64,000 bases of DNA from Mycobacterium malmoense. Lineage in GTDB: Bacteria; Actinomycetota; Actinomycetes; Mycobacteriales; Mycobacteriaceae. The notes beneath the pieces were generated by a model that made no database searches, had not been told where the DNA came from, and saw only the letters and a list, made by a program, of their open reading frames with translations. Position numbers and translations under genes: made by a program. Location: assembly GCF_019645855.1 (NCBI RefSeq), contig NZ_CP080999.1:496001-560000 (forward strand). The letters run 5' to 3'. Of the stretch, positions 45,577 through 54,622 are shown piece by piece. Each line of letters starts with the position of its first letter. Within the stretch, counting starts at the first letter, position 1.

Positions 45577-47201
45577 CCAGTAATGAGCCGGACCGCGAAA
45601 GGGACGGAGCGCGGCGTTCGTTCGCCTCACGAACCCCGGTCGACGACAACCCCGACAAGGTTGAGTATCGCCGTGGTTTCGTCACCCGCCATCAGGTGAG
45701 CGGCTGGCGCTTCGTGATGCGCCGGATCGCGTCCGGAATCGCCCTGCACGACACCAGGATGCTCGTCGACCCGCTGCGCACCCAGTCGCGCGCGGTGCTG
45801 ATGGGCGTGCTCCTGCTGATCACCGGCTTGGCGGGCTGCTTCGTATTCTCGCTGATTCGGCCCAGCGGGTCGGCGGGCAACAATCCCGTGCTCGCCGACC
45901 GGTCGACCGCCGCGCTGTACGTGCGGCTCGGCGACGACCTGCACCCGGTGCTCAACCTGACCTCCGCCCGGCTGATCGTCGGCCGGCCGGTCAACCCCAC
46001 CACGGTGAAAAGCAGTGAGCTGGACCGGTTTCCGCGCGGCAACCTGATCGGCATTCCGGGTGCGCCGGAACGCATGGTGCAGAACACCTCGCACGACGCG
46101 AACTGGACGGTGTGCGACGCCGTCAGCGGAACTTCGCACGCTGCCCACAGCACGGGCGTCACGGTGATCGCGGGGACGCCGGACGGCCGCGGCGCGCGCG
46201 CGGCCGCGCTCGGATCCGGGCAGGCGGTCCTGGTCGACAACGGCACCGGCACCTGGCTGCTGTGGGACGGCAAGCGCAGCCAGATCAACCTGTCCGACCA
46301 TGCGGTGACGAACGCGCTGGGCTTGGGTCTGGGAGCCGCCGACGGGCCCACGCCACGGCCCATCGCGCAGGGGCTGTTCAACGCGATACCGGAATCGCCG
46401 CCGCTGGACGCGCCGGCCATCCCGGACGCCGGCGCCCCAGCGAATTTCGGTGCGCCGGGGCCGATCGGAGCGGTGGTGGCGTCGTACGCCCTGAAAGAGT
46501 TGGACCAGGGCTCGTCGGGCGCCGTGCGTTACTACGCGGTGTTACCGGACGGCCTGCAGCCCATCTCCCCGGTGCTTGCGGCGATCCTGCGCAACGCCAA
46601 TTCCTATGGCCTGGACCAACCTCCGCGGCTGGGCGCCGACGGAGTGGCCAAGCTGCCGGTGTCGCGGATGCTGGACACCGCCCGCTACCCGGACCGGCAG
46701 ATCACCCTCGTCGACGCGGCCAAAGCCCCCGTCACCTGTGCGTACTGGAACAAGCCCGCCGGGGCCGCCACCAGCTCGCTGAGCCTGCTGGCCGGCTCGG
46801 CGCTGCCGGTGCCCGATTCGATCCGCACCGTCGACCTGATCGGCGGCGGCTCCGCCGGAAATGGGTCGACGGCCACCCGCGTCGCGCTGCCGCCGGGCAC
46901 CGGCTACTTCACCCAGACCGTGGGTGGCGGTCCGGCGGCGCCGGCCACCGGGTCGCTGTTCTGGGTCTCCGACACCGGAGTGCGCTACGGCATCGACAAC
47001 GAGTCCGATAGCGGAGGACGCGGGAAAACCGTTGAGGCCCTTGGCCTTAGCACACCCCCAGTCGGAATCCCGTGGTCGGTGCTGTCGCTGTTCGCGCCCG
47101 GCCCGACGCTGTCGCGCGCCGACGCGCTGCTCGCCCACGACGGCTTGGCGCCCGACGCCAAGCCCGGTCGCCCGGTATCGGCCGAAGGAGCCCCCCGATG
47201 A
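45573..47201 (+). CDS. eccB3: ESX-3 membrane core protein EccB3
   Basis: 542 aa. A cytosolic start (YRRGFVTRHQVSGWRFVMRR) precedes one transmembrane helix near residues 72-92 (AVLMGVLLLITGLAGCFVFS) and a large periplasmic repeat domain containing the cysteine pair in WTVCDAVSG and VTCAYW. It is part of the EccBCDE type VII core. ATGA overlap with eccC3. Confidence 0.95.
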   Translation: MTSNEPDRERDGARRSFASRTPVDDNPDKVEYRRGFVTRHQVSGWRFVMRRIASGIALHDTRMLVDPLRTQSRAVLMGVLLLITGLAGCFVFSLIRPSGSAGNNPVLADRSTAALYVRLGDDLHPVLNLTSARLIVGRPVNPTTVKSSELDRFPRGNLIGIPGAPERMVQNTSHDANWTVCDAVSGTSHAAHSTGVTVIAGTPDGRGARAAALGSGQAVLVDNGTGTWLLWDGKRSQINLSDHAVTNALGLGLGAADGPTPRPIAQGLFNAIPESPPLDAPAIPDAGAPANFGAPGPIGAVVASYALKELDQGSSGAVRYYAVLPDGLQPISPVLAAILRNANSYGLDQPPRLGADGVAKLPVSRMLDTARYPDRQITLVDAAKAPVTCAYWNKPAGAATSSLSLLAGSALPVPDSIRTVDLIGGGSAGNGSTATRVALPPGTGYFTQTVGGGPAAPATGSLFWVSDTGVRYGIDNESDSGGRGKTVEALGLSTPPVGIPWSVLSLFAPGPTLSRADALLAHDGLAPDAKPGRPVSAEGAPR

Positions 47202-50200
47202 GCCGGCTGATCTTCGAAGCCCGCCGGCGGCTGCCGCCGCCCAGCACCCGCAAAGGCACCATCGCCATCGAGGCGCCGCCGGAGCTGCCCCGGGTGATCC
47301 CGCCGTCGCTGCTGCGGCGCGCGATGCCCTACCTGATCGTGATCCTGATCGTCGGCATGATCATCGCGCTGGTCGCCACCGGCATGCGGCTGATCTCCCC
47401 GCAGACGTTGTTCTTCCCGTTCGTGCTGCTGCTGGCGGCAACCGCGCTCTATCGCGGCAACGACAACAAGATGCGCACCGAGGAGGTCGACGCCGAACGG
47501 GCCGACTACCTGCGCTACCTGTCGGTGGTGCGGGACAACATCCGGAACCAGGCCGCCCAGCAGCGCGCGGCCGCGCAATGGTCCCATCCCGACCCGACGG
47601 CGCTGGCCGCGGTGCCCGGCTCCCGCCGCCAGTGGGAGCGTGACCCGCACGACCCCGACTTCCTGGTGTTGCGGGCCGGCCGCCACCAGGTGCCCCTGGA
47701 CACCGCGCTGCGGGTCAAAGACACCGCGGACGAGATCGACCTGGAACCGGTGTCGCACAGCGCATTACGCAGCCTGCTCGACACCCAGCGCACCGTCCGT
47801 GACGTGCCCACCGGAATCGACCTGACCAAGGTTTCGCGGATCACCGTCCTGGGTGAGGCGGCGCAGGTGCGGGCGGCGTTGCGCGCCTGGATCGCTCAGG
47901 CGGTGACGTGGCACGACCCGACCGTTCTCGGGGTGGCGCTGGCCACTCGCGACCTGGAGAGCCGCGATTGGTCGTGGCTGAAGTGGTTGCCGCACGTGGA
48001 CATTCCCGGCGAACTCGACGGTGTCGGCCCGGCGCGGTACCTGTCGACCGACCCCGACGAGCTGGTCTCGCTGCTGGGCTCCGCCCTCGTCGACCGCTCG
48101 GCGTTCAACGGTGAGCCGCCGGATGCGCTGCGGCACCTGCTGGTCGTCGTCGACGACCCCGACTACGACGTGAACGCCTCGGCGCTGGCGGCGGGCCGGG
48201 CGGGGGTCACCGTCGTGCACACCACCGCCACACCGCCACACCGCGAACAGTATTCGGATCCCGAAAAGCCGATCCTGCGGATCAGCGGGGGGGCCATCGA
48301 GCGCTGGCAGACCGGCGGCTGGCAGCCCTACATCGACAGCGCCGACCAACTCGGCGTCGACGACGCCGCCGCCCATCTGGCCCGTGAGCTCTCGCGCTGG
48401 GACTCCAACCCGACCCACACCGGGTTGCGCTCGGCGGCCACCCGCGGCGCCACGTTCACCACATTGCTGGGTATCCCGGACGCGTCGCAACTGGATGTGC
48501 CGGCGCTGTGGGCGCCGCGCCGCCGCGACGACGAGTTGCGGGTTCCGATCGGTGTCACCGCGACCGGTGAGCCGCTGATCTTCGACCTCAAGGACGAGGC
48601 CGAGGGCGGCATGGGTCCCCACGGCCTGATGATCGGCATGACCGGCTCGGGTAAGTCGCAGACCCTGATGTCGATCCTGTTGTCGCTGTTGACAACCCAC
48701 TCGGCGGACCGGCTGATCGTCATCTACGCCGACTTCAAGGGCGAGGCCGGCGCCGACAGCTTCCGGGACTTCCCACAAGTGGTCGCGGTGATCTCCAACA
48801 TGGCCGAGAAGAAGTCGCTGGCCGACCGGTTCGCCGACACGCTGCGCGGCGAGGTGGCCCGTCGCGAGGCGCTGCTGCGCGAGGCCGGCCGCCGCGTTCA
48901 GGGCAGCGCGTTCAATTCGGTGACCGAGTACGAGGCCGCCCGGGAATCGGGAGCGGCCGGCGCGGTCGATCTGCCGCCGATCCCGACGCTGTTCGTGGTC
49001 GCCGACGAGTTCACCCTGATGCTGGCCGACCACCCCGAGTACGCGGAGCTGTTTGACTACGTGGCCCGTAAGGGCCGTTCGTCGCGCATCCACATCCTGT
49101 TCGCGTCCCAGACGCTGGATGTGGGCAAGATCAAGGACATCGATAAGAACACCTCGTACCGCATCGGGCTGAAGGTGGCCAGTCCCAGCGTTTCTCGCCA
49201 GATCATTGGCGTGGAGGACGCCTATCACATCGAGTCCGGCAAGGAGCACAAGGGCGTGGCCTTCCTGGTGCCCGCCCCCGGCGCGACCCCGATCAAGTTC
49301 CGCAGCACCTATGTCGACGGCATCTACGAGCCGCCGCAAACCACGAAATCCTTTGTGGTGCAATCAACTCCAGAGCCAAAGTTATTCATGGCCGAGAGGG
49401 TCGAGCCGGATCAGGGCACGGTGATCTCCGTCGGTGAGGACGAGGAAACGGCCGGACCGCCGCGCAAGCTGATCGCGACCATCGGCGAACAGTTGGCGCG
49501 CTACGGTCCGCGGGCACCGCAGTTGTGGCTGCCGCCGCTGGACGAACCGATCGCGTTGAGCGCGGTGCTGGCTCGCGCCGGGGTGCCGCAACGACAGTGG
49601 CGGTGGCCGCTCGGCGAGATCGACAAACCGTTCGAGATGCGCCGCGATCCGCTGATCTTCGACGCCACCTCGGCGGATGGGAACGTGGTGATCCACGGCG
49701 GCGCCAAGTCGGGTAAATCGACTGCGCTGCAAACGTTCATCTTGTCGGCGGCCAACCTGCACTCGCCGCGGGACGTCACGTTCTACTGCCTGGACTACGG
49801 CGGCGGACAGCTGCGGGCGCTGGAAGGCCTGGCGCACGTCGGCAGCGTCGCCTCGGCGCTGGAACCCGAACGCATCCGCCGCACCTTCGGCGAGCTCGAG
49901 CAGCTGCTGCTGTCCCGCCAGCAGCGCGGGGCGTTCCGGGACAAGCACGATTCGGCCGCCGCCGACGGTTACGGCGAGGTGTTCCTGGTCATTGACAACC
50001 TCTACGCGTTCGGTCGGGACAACACCGACCAGTTCAACACCCGTAACCCGTTGCTGGCCAAGGTGACCGAACTGGTGAACGTCGGTCTGGCCTACGGCAT
50101 CCACGTGATCATCACCACCCCCAGCTGGCTGGAGGTGCCGCTGGCCATGCGCGACGGCCTCGGGCTGCGGCTCGAGCTCAGGCTGCACGACCCGCGGGAC

Positions 50201-51190
50201 AGCAACGTGCGGTTGGTCGGCGCCCTGCGCCGGCCCGCCGAATCCGTGCCGCACGACCAGCCGGGCCGCGGATTGACCATGGCCGCCGAGCATTTCCTGT
50301 TCGCCGCTCCCGAACTGGACCAGCTGGCCGCGATCAACGCCCACTACCCCGGCGTGGCCGCGCCGCCGGTTCGGCTGCTGCCCACCAACCTCTCGCCCGA
50401 CGCGGTGGGGGCGCTGTATCGGGGCCCCGACCGGGTGGCCATCGGCCAGCGGGAAGAGGACCTCGCACCGGTTGTCCTCGACCTCGCCGAGAACCCGTTG
50501 TTGATGGTGTTCGGCGACAGCAAGTCCGGTAAGACCACGCTGCTGCGCCATATCATCCGCACCATCCGTGAACACTCCACCGCGGACCGGGTGGCCTTCA
50601 CCGTGCTGGACCGGCGGCTGCACCTCGTCGACGAACCGCTGTTCCCCGACAACGAATACACGGCCAACATCGACCGGGTCATCCCGGCGATGCAGGGGCT
50701 CGCCAACCTCATCGAGTCGCGGCGACCACCCGCGGGCTTGTCGGCGGCCGAGCTGTCCGGCTGGACCTATCGGGGCCACACCCACTACCTGATCATCGAC
50801 GACGTCGACCAAATACCGGATTCGCCGGCGATGACCGGCCCCTATATCGGACAGCGGCCATGGACTCCGCTGATCGGGCTGCTGGCGCAGGCCGGCGATC
50901 TGGGGCTGCGGGTGATCGTCACGGCGCGGGCCACCGGATCGGGGCACACGCTGATGACGAGCCCGTTGCTACGCCGCTTCAACGACTTGCAGGCGACCAC
51001 GTTGATGCTTTCGGGCAATCCGCAAGACAGCGGCAAGATCCGGGGCCAACGGTTTGGCCGGTTGCCCGCCGGACGGGCGATCCTGTTGAGCGACAGCGAT
51101 ATTCCGACGTACGTGCAGTTGGTCAACCCGTTGATTGGGGAGACCGTGATGGTTAGTGAACTGGGAACAGAAGGATTACACGAGGAGTAG
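47198..51190 (+). CDS. eccC3: ESX-3 FtsK/SpoIIIE ATPase EccC3
   Basis: 1330 aa, the same length as Rv0284. Two membrane helices near residues 40-85, then a degenerate DUF region and three ATPase domains with Walker A motifs TGSGKSQT (about 482), AKSGKSTAL (about 837) and SKSGKTTLL (about 1106). It is the motor that recognises Esx substrates. The stop is two bases before PE5. Confidence 0.95.
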   Translation: MSRLIFEARRRLPPPSTRKGTIAIEAPPELPRVIPPSLLRRAMPYLIVILIVGMIIALVATGMRLISPQTLFFPFVLLLAATALYRGNDNKMRTEEVDAERADYLRYLSVVRDNIRNQAAQQRAAAQWSHPDPTALAAVPGSRRQWERDPHDPDFLVLRAGRHQVPLDTALRVKDTADEIDLEPVSHSALRSLLDTQRTVRDVPTGIDLTKVSRITVLGEAAQVRAALRAWIAQAVTWHDPTVLGVALATRDLESRDWSWLKWLPHVDIPGELDGVGPARYLSTDPDELVSLLGSALVDRSAFNGEPPDALRHLLVVVDDPDYDVNASALAAGRAGVTVVHTTATPPHREQYSDPEKPILRISGGAIERWQTGGWQPYIDSADQLGVDDAAAHLARELSRWDSNPTHTGLRSAATRGATFTTLLGIPDASQLDVPALWAPRRRDDELRVPIGVTATGEPLIFDLKDEAEGGMGPHGLMIGMTGSGKSQTLMSILLSLLTTHSADRLIVIYADFKGEAGADSFRDFPQVVAVISNMAEKKSLADRFADTLRGEVARREALLREAGRRVQGSAFNSVTEYEAARESGAAGAVDLPPIPTLFVVADEFTLMLADHPEYAELFDYVARKGRSSRIHILFASQTLDVGKIKDIDKNTSYRIGLKVASPSVSRQIIGVEDAYHIESGKEHKGVAFLVPAPGATPIKFRSTYVDGIYEPPQTTKSFVVQSTPEPKLFMAERVEPDQGTVISVGEDEETAGPPRKLIATIGEQLARYGPRAPQLWLPPLDEPIALSAVLARAGVPQRQWRWPLGEIDKPFEMRRDPLIFDATSADGNVVIHGGAKSGKSTALQTFILSAANLHSPRDVTFYCLDYGGGQLRALEGLAHVGSVASALEPERIRRTFGELEQLLLSRQQRGAFRDKHDSAAADGYGEVFLVIDNLYAFGRDNTDQFNTRNPLLAKVTELVNVGLAYGIHVIITTPSWLEVPLAMRDGLGLRLELRLHDPRDSNVRLVGALRRPAESVPHDQPGRGLTMAAEHFLFAAPELDQLAAINAHYPGVAAPPVRLLPTNLSPDAVGALYRGPDRVAIGQREEDLAPVVLDLAENPLLMVFGDSKSGKTTLLRHIIRTIREHSTADRVAFTVLDRRLHLVDEPLFPDNEYTANIDRVIPAMQGLANLIESRRPPAGLSAAELSGWTYRGHTHYLIIDDVDQIPDSPAMTGPYIGQRPWTPLIGLLAQAGDLGLRVIVTARATGSGHTLMTSPLLRRFNDLQATTLMLSGNPQDSGKIRGQRFGRLPAGRAILLSDSDIPTYVQLVNPLIGETVMVSELGTEGLHEE

Positions 51191-51192
51191 CC

Positions 51193-51501
51193 ATGACGTT
51201 GCGAGTGGTTCCCGAGGGCCTGGCCGCGACCAGCGCGGCGGTGGAGGCGCTGACGGCGCGGCTGGCGGCCGCGCACGCGGCGGCGGCTCCGGCGATTACC
51301 GCGGTGGTGCCCCCGGCGGCGGATCCGGTGTCGCTGCAGACGGCCGCCGGGTTCAGCGTCCAGGGCCAGGAGCACGCCGCGATTGCGGCCCAGGGTGTCG
51401 AAGAACTCGGCCGCGCCGGTGTCGGCGTGGGCCAATCCGGCGCGAGCTACCTCGCGGGTGACACCGCCGCGGCCGCTTCGTACGGTGCGGCGGGCGCCTG
51501 A
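51193..51501 (+). CDS. PE5: PE family protein PE5 of ESX-3
   Basis: 102 aa, PE domain only: MTLRVVPEGLAATSAAVEAL with two Ala-rich helices and the secretion motif YxxxD (YLAGD) near residue 88. GAGGAG precedes the ATG. It is normally the partner of PPE4, which is missing here; a remnant frame follows. It is probably exported through ESX-3 together with a PPE encoded elsewhere. Confidence 0.93.
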   Translation: MTLRVVPEGLAATSAAVEALTARLAAAHAAAAPAITAVVPPAADPVSLQTAAGFSVQGQEHAAIAAQGVEELGRAGVGVGQSGASYLAGDTAAAASYGAAGA

Positions 51502-51503
51502 CA

Positions 51504-51620
51504 ATGGCGGCGCCCGAAGTGTATTCACGGAGAGGGGCCCAGACAATCGACGAGCCAGTGAGCAACACCGAAGTCAGTAACCGGACCCGGAGTGACCGAA
51601 GAGAAGGGAAAACACGATGA
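51504..51620 (+). pseudogene. PPE4 remnant bridging PE5 and esxG
   Basis: The frame starts two bases after PE5 with MAAPEVYSRRGAQTIDEP. MAA..PEVYS resembles the PPE start MAAPIWMASPPEVHS with an internal deletion. It runs 38 codons and its TGA (51618-51620) overlaps the esxG ATG. The remaining 500 or so PPE codons are gone. It may only couple translation of PE5 and esxG. Confidence 0.6.
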
Positions 51621-51910
51621 GTTTGTTGGACGCTCATATTCCGCAGTTGGTGGCTGCGCAGTCGGCGTTTAGCGCTAAGGCGGCGTTGATGCGCAGCACC
51701 ATCAGCCAGGCCGAGCAGGAAGCGGTGTCGGCGCAGGCATTTCATGTCGGGGAGGCCTCGGCGGCGTTTCAGGCCGCGCATGCCCGGTTCGTAGAGGTCG
51801 CGGCTCGGGTCAACACCTTGCTGGACATCGCGCAGATCAATCTCGGGGACGCGGCCGGCACGTATGTGGCCGCCGATGCCGCGGCCGCGTCGGGCTACAC
51901 GGCGTTTTAA
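51617..51910 (+). CDS. esxG: ESX-3 secreted protein EsxG
   Basis: 97 aa WXG100-like protein forming a helical hairpin and a heterodimer with EsxH. The turn is FHVGEAS instead of WXG, and the C-terminal export motif is YVAAD. AAGGGAAAA lies ahead of the ATG. EsxG-EsxH is needed for mycobactin-mediated iron uptake and, in pathogens, interferes with host ESCRT. Confidence 0.95.
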   Translation: MSLLDAHIPQLVAAQSAFSAKAALMRSTISQAEQEAVSAQAFHVGEASAAFQAAHARFVEVAARVNTLLDIAQINLGDAAGTYVAADAAAASGYTAF

Positions 51911-51942
51911 CCGGACTTCCGTTAACGGCGAAAGGATTTGTG

Positions 51943-52233
51943 ATGTCGCAGATTATGTACAACTATCCGGCGATGTTGAGCCATGCCGCGGACATGTCGG
52001 GCTATGCCGGCACGTTGCAGGGGCTGGGCGCCGACATCGCCAGCGAGCAGGCGGCGCTGTCGAACGCCTGGCAGGGTGACACCGGGATGACCTATCAGGT
52101 GTGGCAGGCGCAGTGGAACCAGGCGATGGAAGCGCTGGTGCGGGCCTATCAGTCGATGGCCAGCACGCACGAGGCCAACACCTTGGCCATGTTCGCCCGC
52201 GACACGGCCGAAGCCGCCAAGTGGGGCGGCTAG
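51943..52233 (+). CDS. esxH: ESX-3 secreted protein EsxH (TB10.4)
   Basis: 96 aa, WXG motif WQG at 43-45. Of the zinc-site residues described for M. tuberculosis EsxH (H14, H70, H76, E77), H14, H76 and E77 are kept but residue 70 is Gln. ATG 51943 gives the exact family length; a GTG one codon earlier is unlikely. AAAGGA upstream. Confidence 0.95.
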   Translation: MSQIMYNYPAMLSHAADMSGYAGTLQGLGADIASEQAALSNAWQGDTGMTYQVWQAQWNQAMEALVRAYQSMASTHEANTLAMFARDTAEAAKWGG

Positions 52234-52243
52234 TCCAGCCCAG

Positions 52244-53122
52244 ATGAGCGTCAAACCCAACGCAGTCGAGCTGACGGTCGATCAGGCGTGGTTCATCGCG
52301 GAAACCATTGGAGCGGGCAGCTTCCCGTGGGTGCTGGCGATCACCATGCCCTATTGCGATGCCGCGCAACGCGGTGCGTTCCTCGAGCGTCAGAAGGCCG
52401 AACTGAGCCGGATGGGTTTGGTGTCCGAAGACGGCCGCGTCAACCCCGCGGTCGCCGACTGGATCAGAGCGGTGTGCTTCCCGGACCGGTGGCTCGACCT
52501 GCGCTACGTGGGGCCCACTAAAAACACCGGTGCCGGCGAGCTGCTGCGCGGCGTGGTCGCGCAGCGCGGTGGTACCGCCGGCGGGTCTCCGAAGACGGTG
52601 GTGGCCCTGCGCAGCGCGCAGTTGATCACGCTCACCGCCATGGACATCGACGGCCCCCTGGCGCTGGTTCCGGTCCTCGGTGTGGGGCTGGCGCAGCGGC
52701 CGCCGGCGCGATTCGACGAGTTCGGCATGCCGATGCGCGTCGGGGCCCGGGCCGACGAGCGGCTGCGGTCGGGCGCCTCGCTATCCGAAGTCGTTGGCTA
52801 CCTGGGTATCCCGGCATCCGCGCGGCCGGTGGTGGAGTCGGTGTTCACCGGACCGCGCAGCTACGTCGAAATCGTCGCCGGCTGCCGCCGCGACGGGCGG
52901 CAGGCCACCACCGAGGTCGGGATGAGCATTGTCGACACCACCGCGGGCCGCGTGCTGGTCAGCCCGTCCCGCGCCTTCGACGGCGAGTGGGTGTCGACCT
53001 TCAGCCCCGGCACCCCCTTCGCGATCGCCGTCGCGATCGAACAGCTGACCGACTTGTTGCCCGACGGCCACTGGTTCCCCGGCCAGCGGCTGGCCCGAGA
53101 TTTCTCTGTTCAACACGCATAA
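52244..53122 (+). CDS. espG3: ESX-3 secretion chaperone EspG3
   Basis: 292 aa cytosolic chaperone that binds the PPE partner of ESX-3 PE-PPE pairs before export. Typical stretches are ELTVDQAWFIAETIGAG, GVVAQRGGTAGGSPKTV and FSPGTPFAIAVAIEQLTDLLP. It is intact although the local PPE is lost, implying that PPE clients are encoded elsewhere. Confidence 0.93.
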   Translation: MSVKPNAVELTVDQAWFIAETIGAGSFPWVLAITMPYCDAAQRGAFLERQKAELSRMGLVSEDGRVNPAVADWIRAVCFPDRWLDLRYVGPTKNTGAGELLRGVVAQRGGTAGGSPKTVVALRSAQLITLTAMDIDGPLALVPVLGVGLAQRPPARFDEFGMPMRVGARADERLRSGASLSEVVGYLGIPASARPVVESVFTGPRSYVEIVAGCRRDGRQATTEVGMSIVDTTAGRVLVSPSRAFDGEWVSTFSPGTPFAIAVAIEQLTDLLPDGHWFPGQRLARDFSVQHA

Positions 53123-53150
53123 CCCAGATAGCAGACAGAAAGAGAGCACG

Positions 53151-53192
53151 ATGTACCGCAAACGGCACGAGCAGCCTTCGAGGGTCCGGTGA
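53151..53192 (+). CDS. possible 13-aa leader ORF before eccD3
   Basis: ATG 53151 with AAAGAGAG upstream encodes MYRKRHEQPSRVR; its TGA overlaps the eccD3 GTG (GTGA). The basic peptide may just couple translation of eccD3, which has no own ribosome site. Confidence 0.3.
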   Translation: MYRKRHEQPSRVR

Positions 53193-54622
53193 CGTCGGGC
53201 ACCGTCATGCCGATCGTCCGCGTGGCCATCCTCGCGGACAGCAGGCTGACGGAGCTGGCGCTGCCGGCCGAGTTGCCGCTGCGCGAAATCCTGCCCGCGG
53301 TACAGCGTTTGGTTGTTCCCGCGGCGACCAACGGTGACGCGGCGAACTCCCCGGACACCCTTGCCGCCGGCGCGGCTTCCCATTTGAGCCTGGCACCCAT
53401 CGGCGGGGCGCCGTTCAGCCTGGACGCCAGCCTGGACACCGTCGGTGTCGTGGACGGTGATCTGCTGGCGCTACAGCCGGTGCCCATCGGCCCGGCCGCG
53501 CCGGGCATCGTCGAGGACATCGCCGACGCCGCCATGATCTTCTCGACCTCCCGGTTGAAGCCTTGGGGGACAAGGCATATCCAGCGCGGGGCGCTGGCCG
53601 CGGCGATCGCCGTGGTATTCCTGGCGACTGGCCTGGGCGTCACGTACCGGGCGGCCGCCGGCGCGCCGGCCGGGCTGATCGCGGTCGCCGTGATCGCGGC
53701 GCTGACCGCGTTGGCGGGATTGCTGATTACCCTCCGCTCGGCTCGCACGAGCAGGGCGCTGTCGGTCGCGGCGCTGGTGCCCATCGGCGCCGCCTTGGCG
53801 CTGGCGGTGCCGGGGAGATTCGGGCCGGCGCAACTGACGCTGGCCGCGGCCGGTGTCACCGCGTGGTCGCTGATCGTGCTTTTGCTGCCCAGCGCCGAGC
53901 GTGAGCGCATCGTCGGGTTTTTCACCGCGACCGCGGTGACCGGCGCGGGGGTGTTGCTGGCCGCCGGTGCCGAACTCATCTGGCGGCTACCGATATTGAG
54001 CATCGGCTGTGGGCTGATCGTGGCGGCCCTGCTGGTCAGCGTCGAGGCGCCGCAATTGTCGGCGCTGTGGGCGCGCTTCCCGTTGCCGGTGATTCCGGCG
54101 CCCGGCGACCCGACCCCGTCGGCGCCGTCGTTGCGGGTGCTGGAGGACTTGCCGCGGCGGGTGCGGATCGGCGACGCCCATCAGAACGGATTCATCGCCG
54201 GCGCGGTGCTGCTCAGCCTCCTGGGATCGGTGGCGATCGCGCTGCGTCCCGAGGCGCTGAGCGCCTGGGGGTGGTACGTGGTGGCGGCGACCGCGGCCGC
54301 GTCGATCCTGCGCGCGCGGGTGTGGGATTCGGCCGCGTGCAAGGCCTGGCTGCTCGCGCAGCCCTACCTGGTCGCGGGTGTCCTGCTGGTGATCTACACG
54401 GCGACGGGACGTTACGCCGCCGCCCTCGGCGCGGTCCTGGTGTTAGCGGCGCTGGTATTGGTCTGGGTCGTGGTGGCGCTGAACCCGCGCATCGCCTCGC
54501 CGGAAAGTTATTCGCTGCCGCTGCGGCGGCTGCTGGGCTTTGTCGCGGCCGGCCTCGACGCTTCGCTGATCCCCGTCATGGCGTACCTGGTCGGCCTGTT
54601 CACCTGGGTAATCAATCGATGA
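53189..54622 (+). CDS. eccD3: ESX-3 membrane channel protein EccD3
   Basis: 477 aa. An N-terminal ubiquitin-like domain (IVRVAILADSRLTELALPAE) is followed by about 11 transmembrane helices. EccD forms the dimeric membrane vestibule of the type VII core. GTG start; its stop overlaps the mycP3 start. Confidence 0.94.
   Translation: MTSGTVMPIVRVAILADSRLTELALPAELPLREILPAVQRLVVPAATNGDAANSPDTLAAGAASHLSLAPIGGAPFSLDASLDTVGVVDGDLLALQPVPIGPAAPGIVEDIADAAMIFSTSRLKPWGTRHIQRGALAAAIAVVFLATGLGVTYRAAAGAPAGLIAVAVIAALTALAGLLITLRSARTSRALSVAALVPIGAALALAVPGRFGPAQLTLAAAGVTAWSLIVLLLPSAERERIVGFFTATAVTGAGVLLAAGAELIWRLPILSIGCGLIVAALLVSVEAPQLSALWARFPLPVIPAPGDPTPSAPSLRVLEDLPRRVRIGDAHQNGFIAGAVLLSLLGSVAIALRPEALSAWGWYVVAATAAASILRARVWDSAACKAWLLAQPYLVAGVLLVIYTATGRYAAALGAVLVLAALVLVWVVVALNPRIASPESYSLPLRRLLGFVAAGLDASLIPVMAYLVGLFTWVINR

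Noticed and set aside
47765..49363. Long - strand frame within eccC3
   Set aside because: Shadow frame; eccC3 motifs are unmistakable on the + strand.
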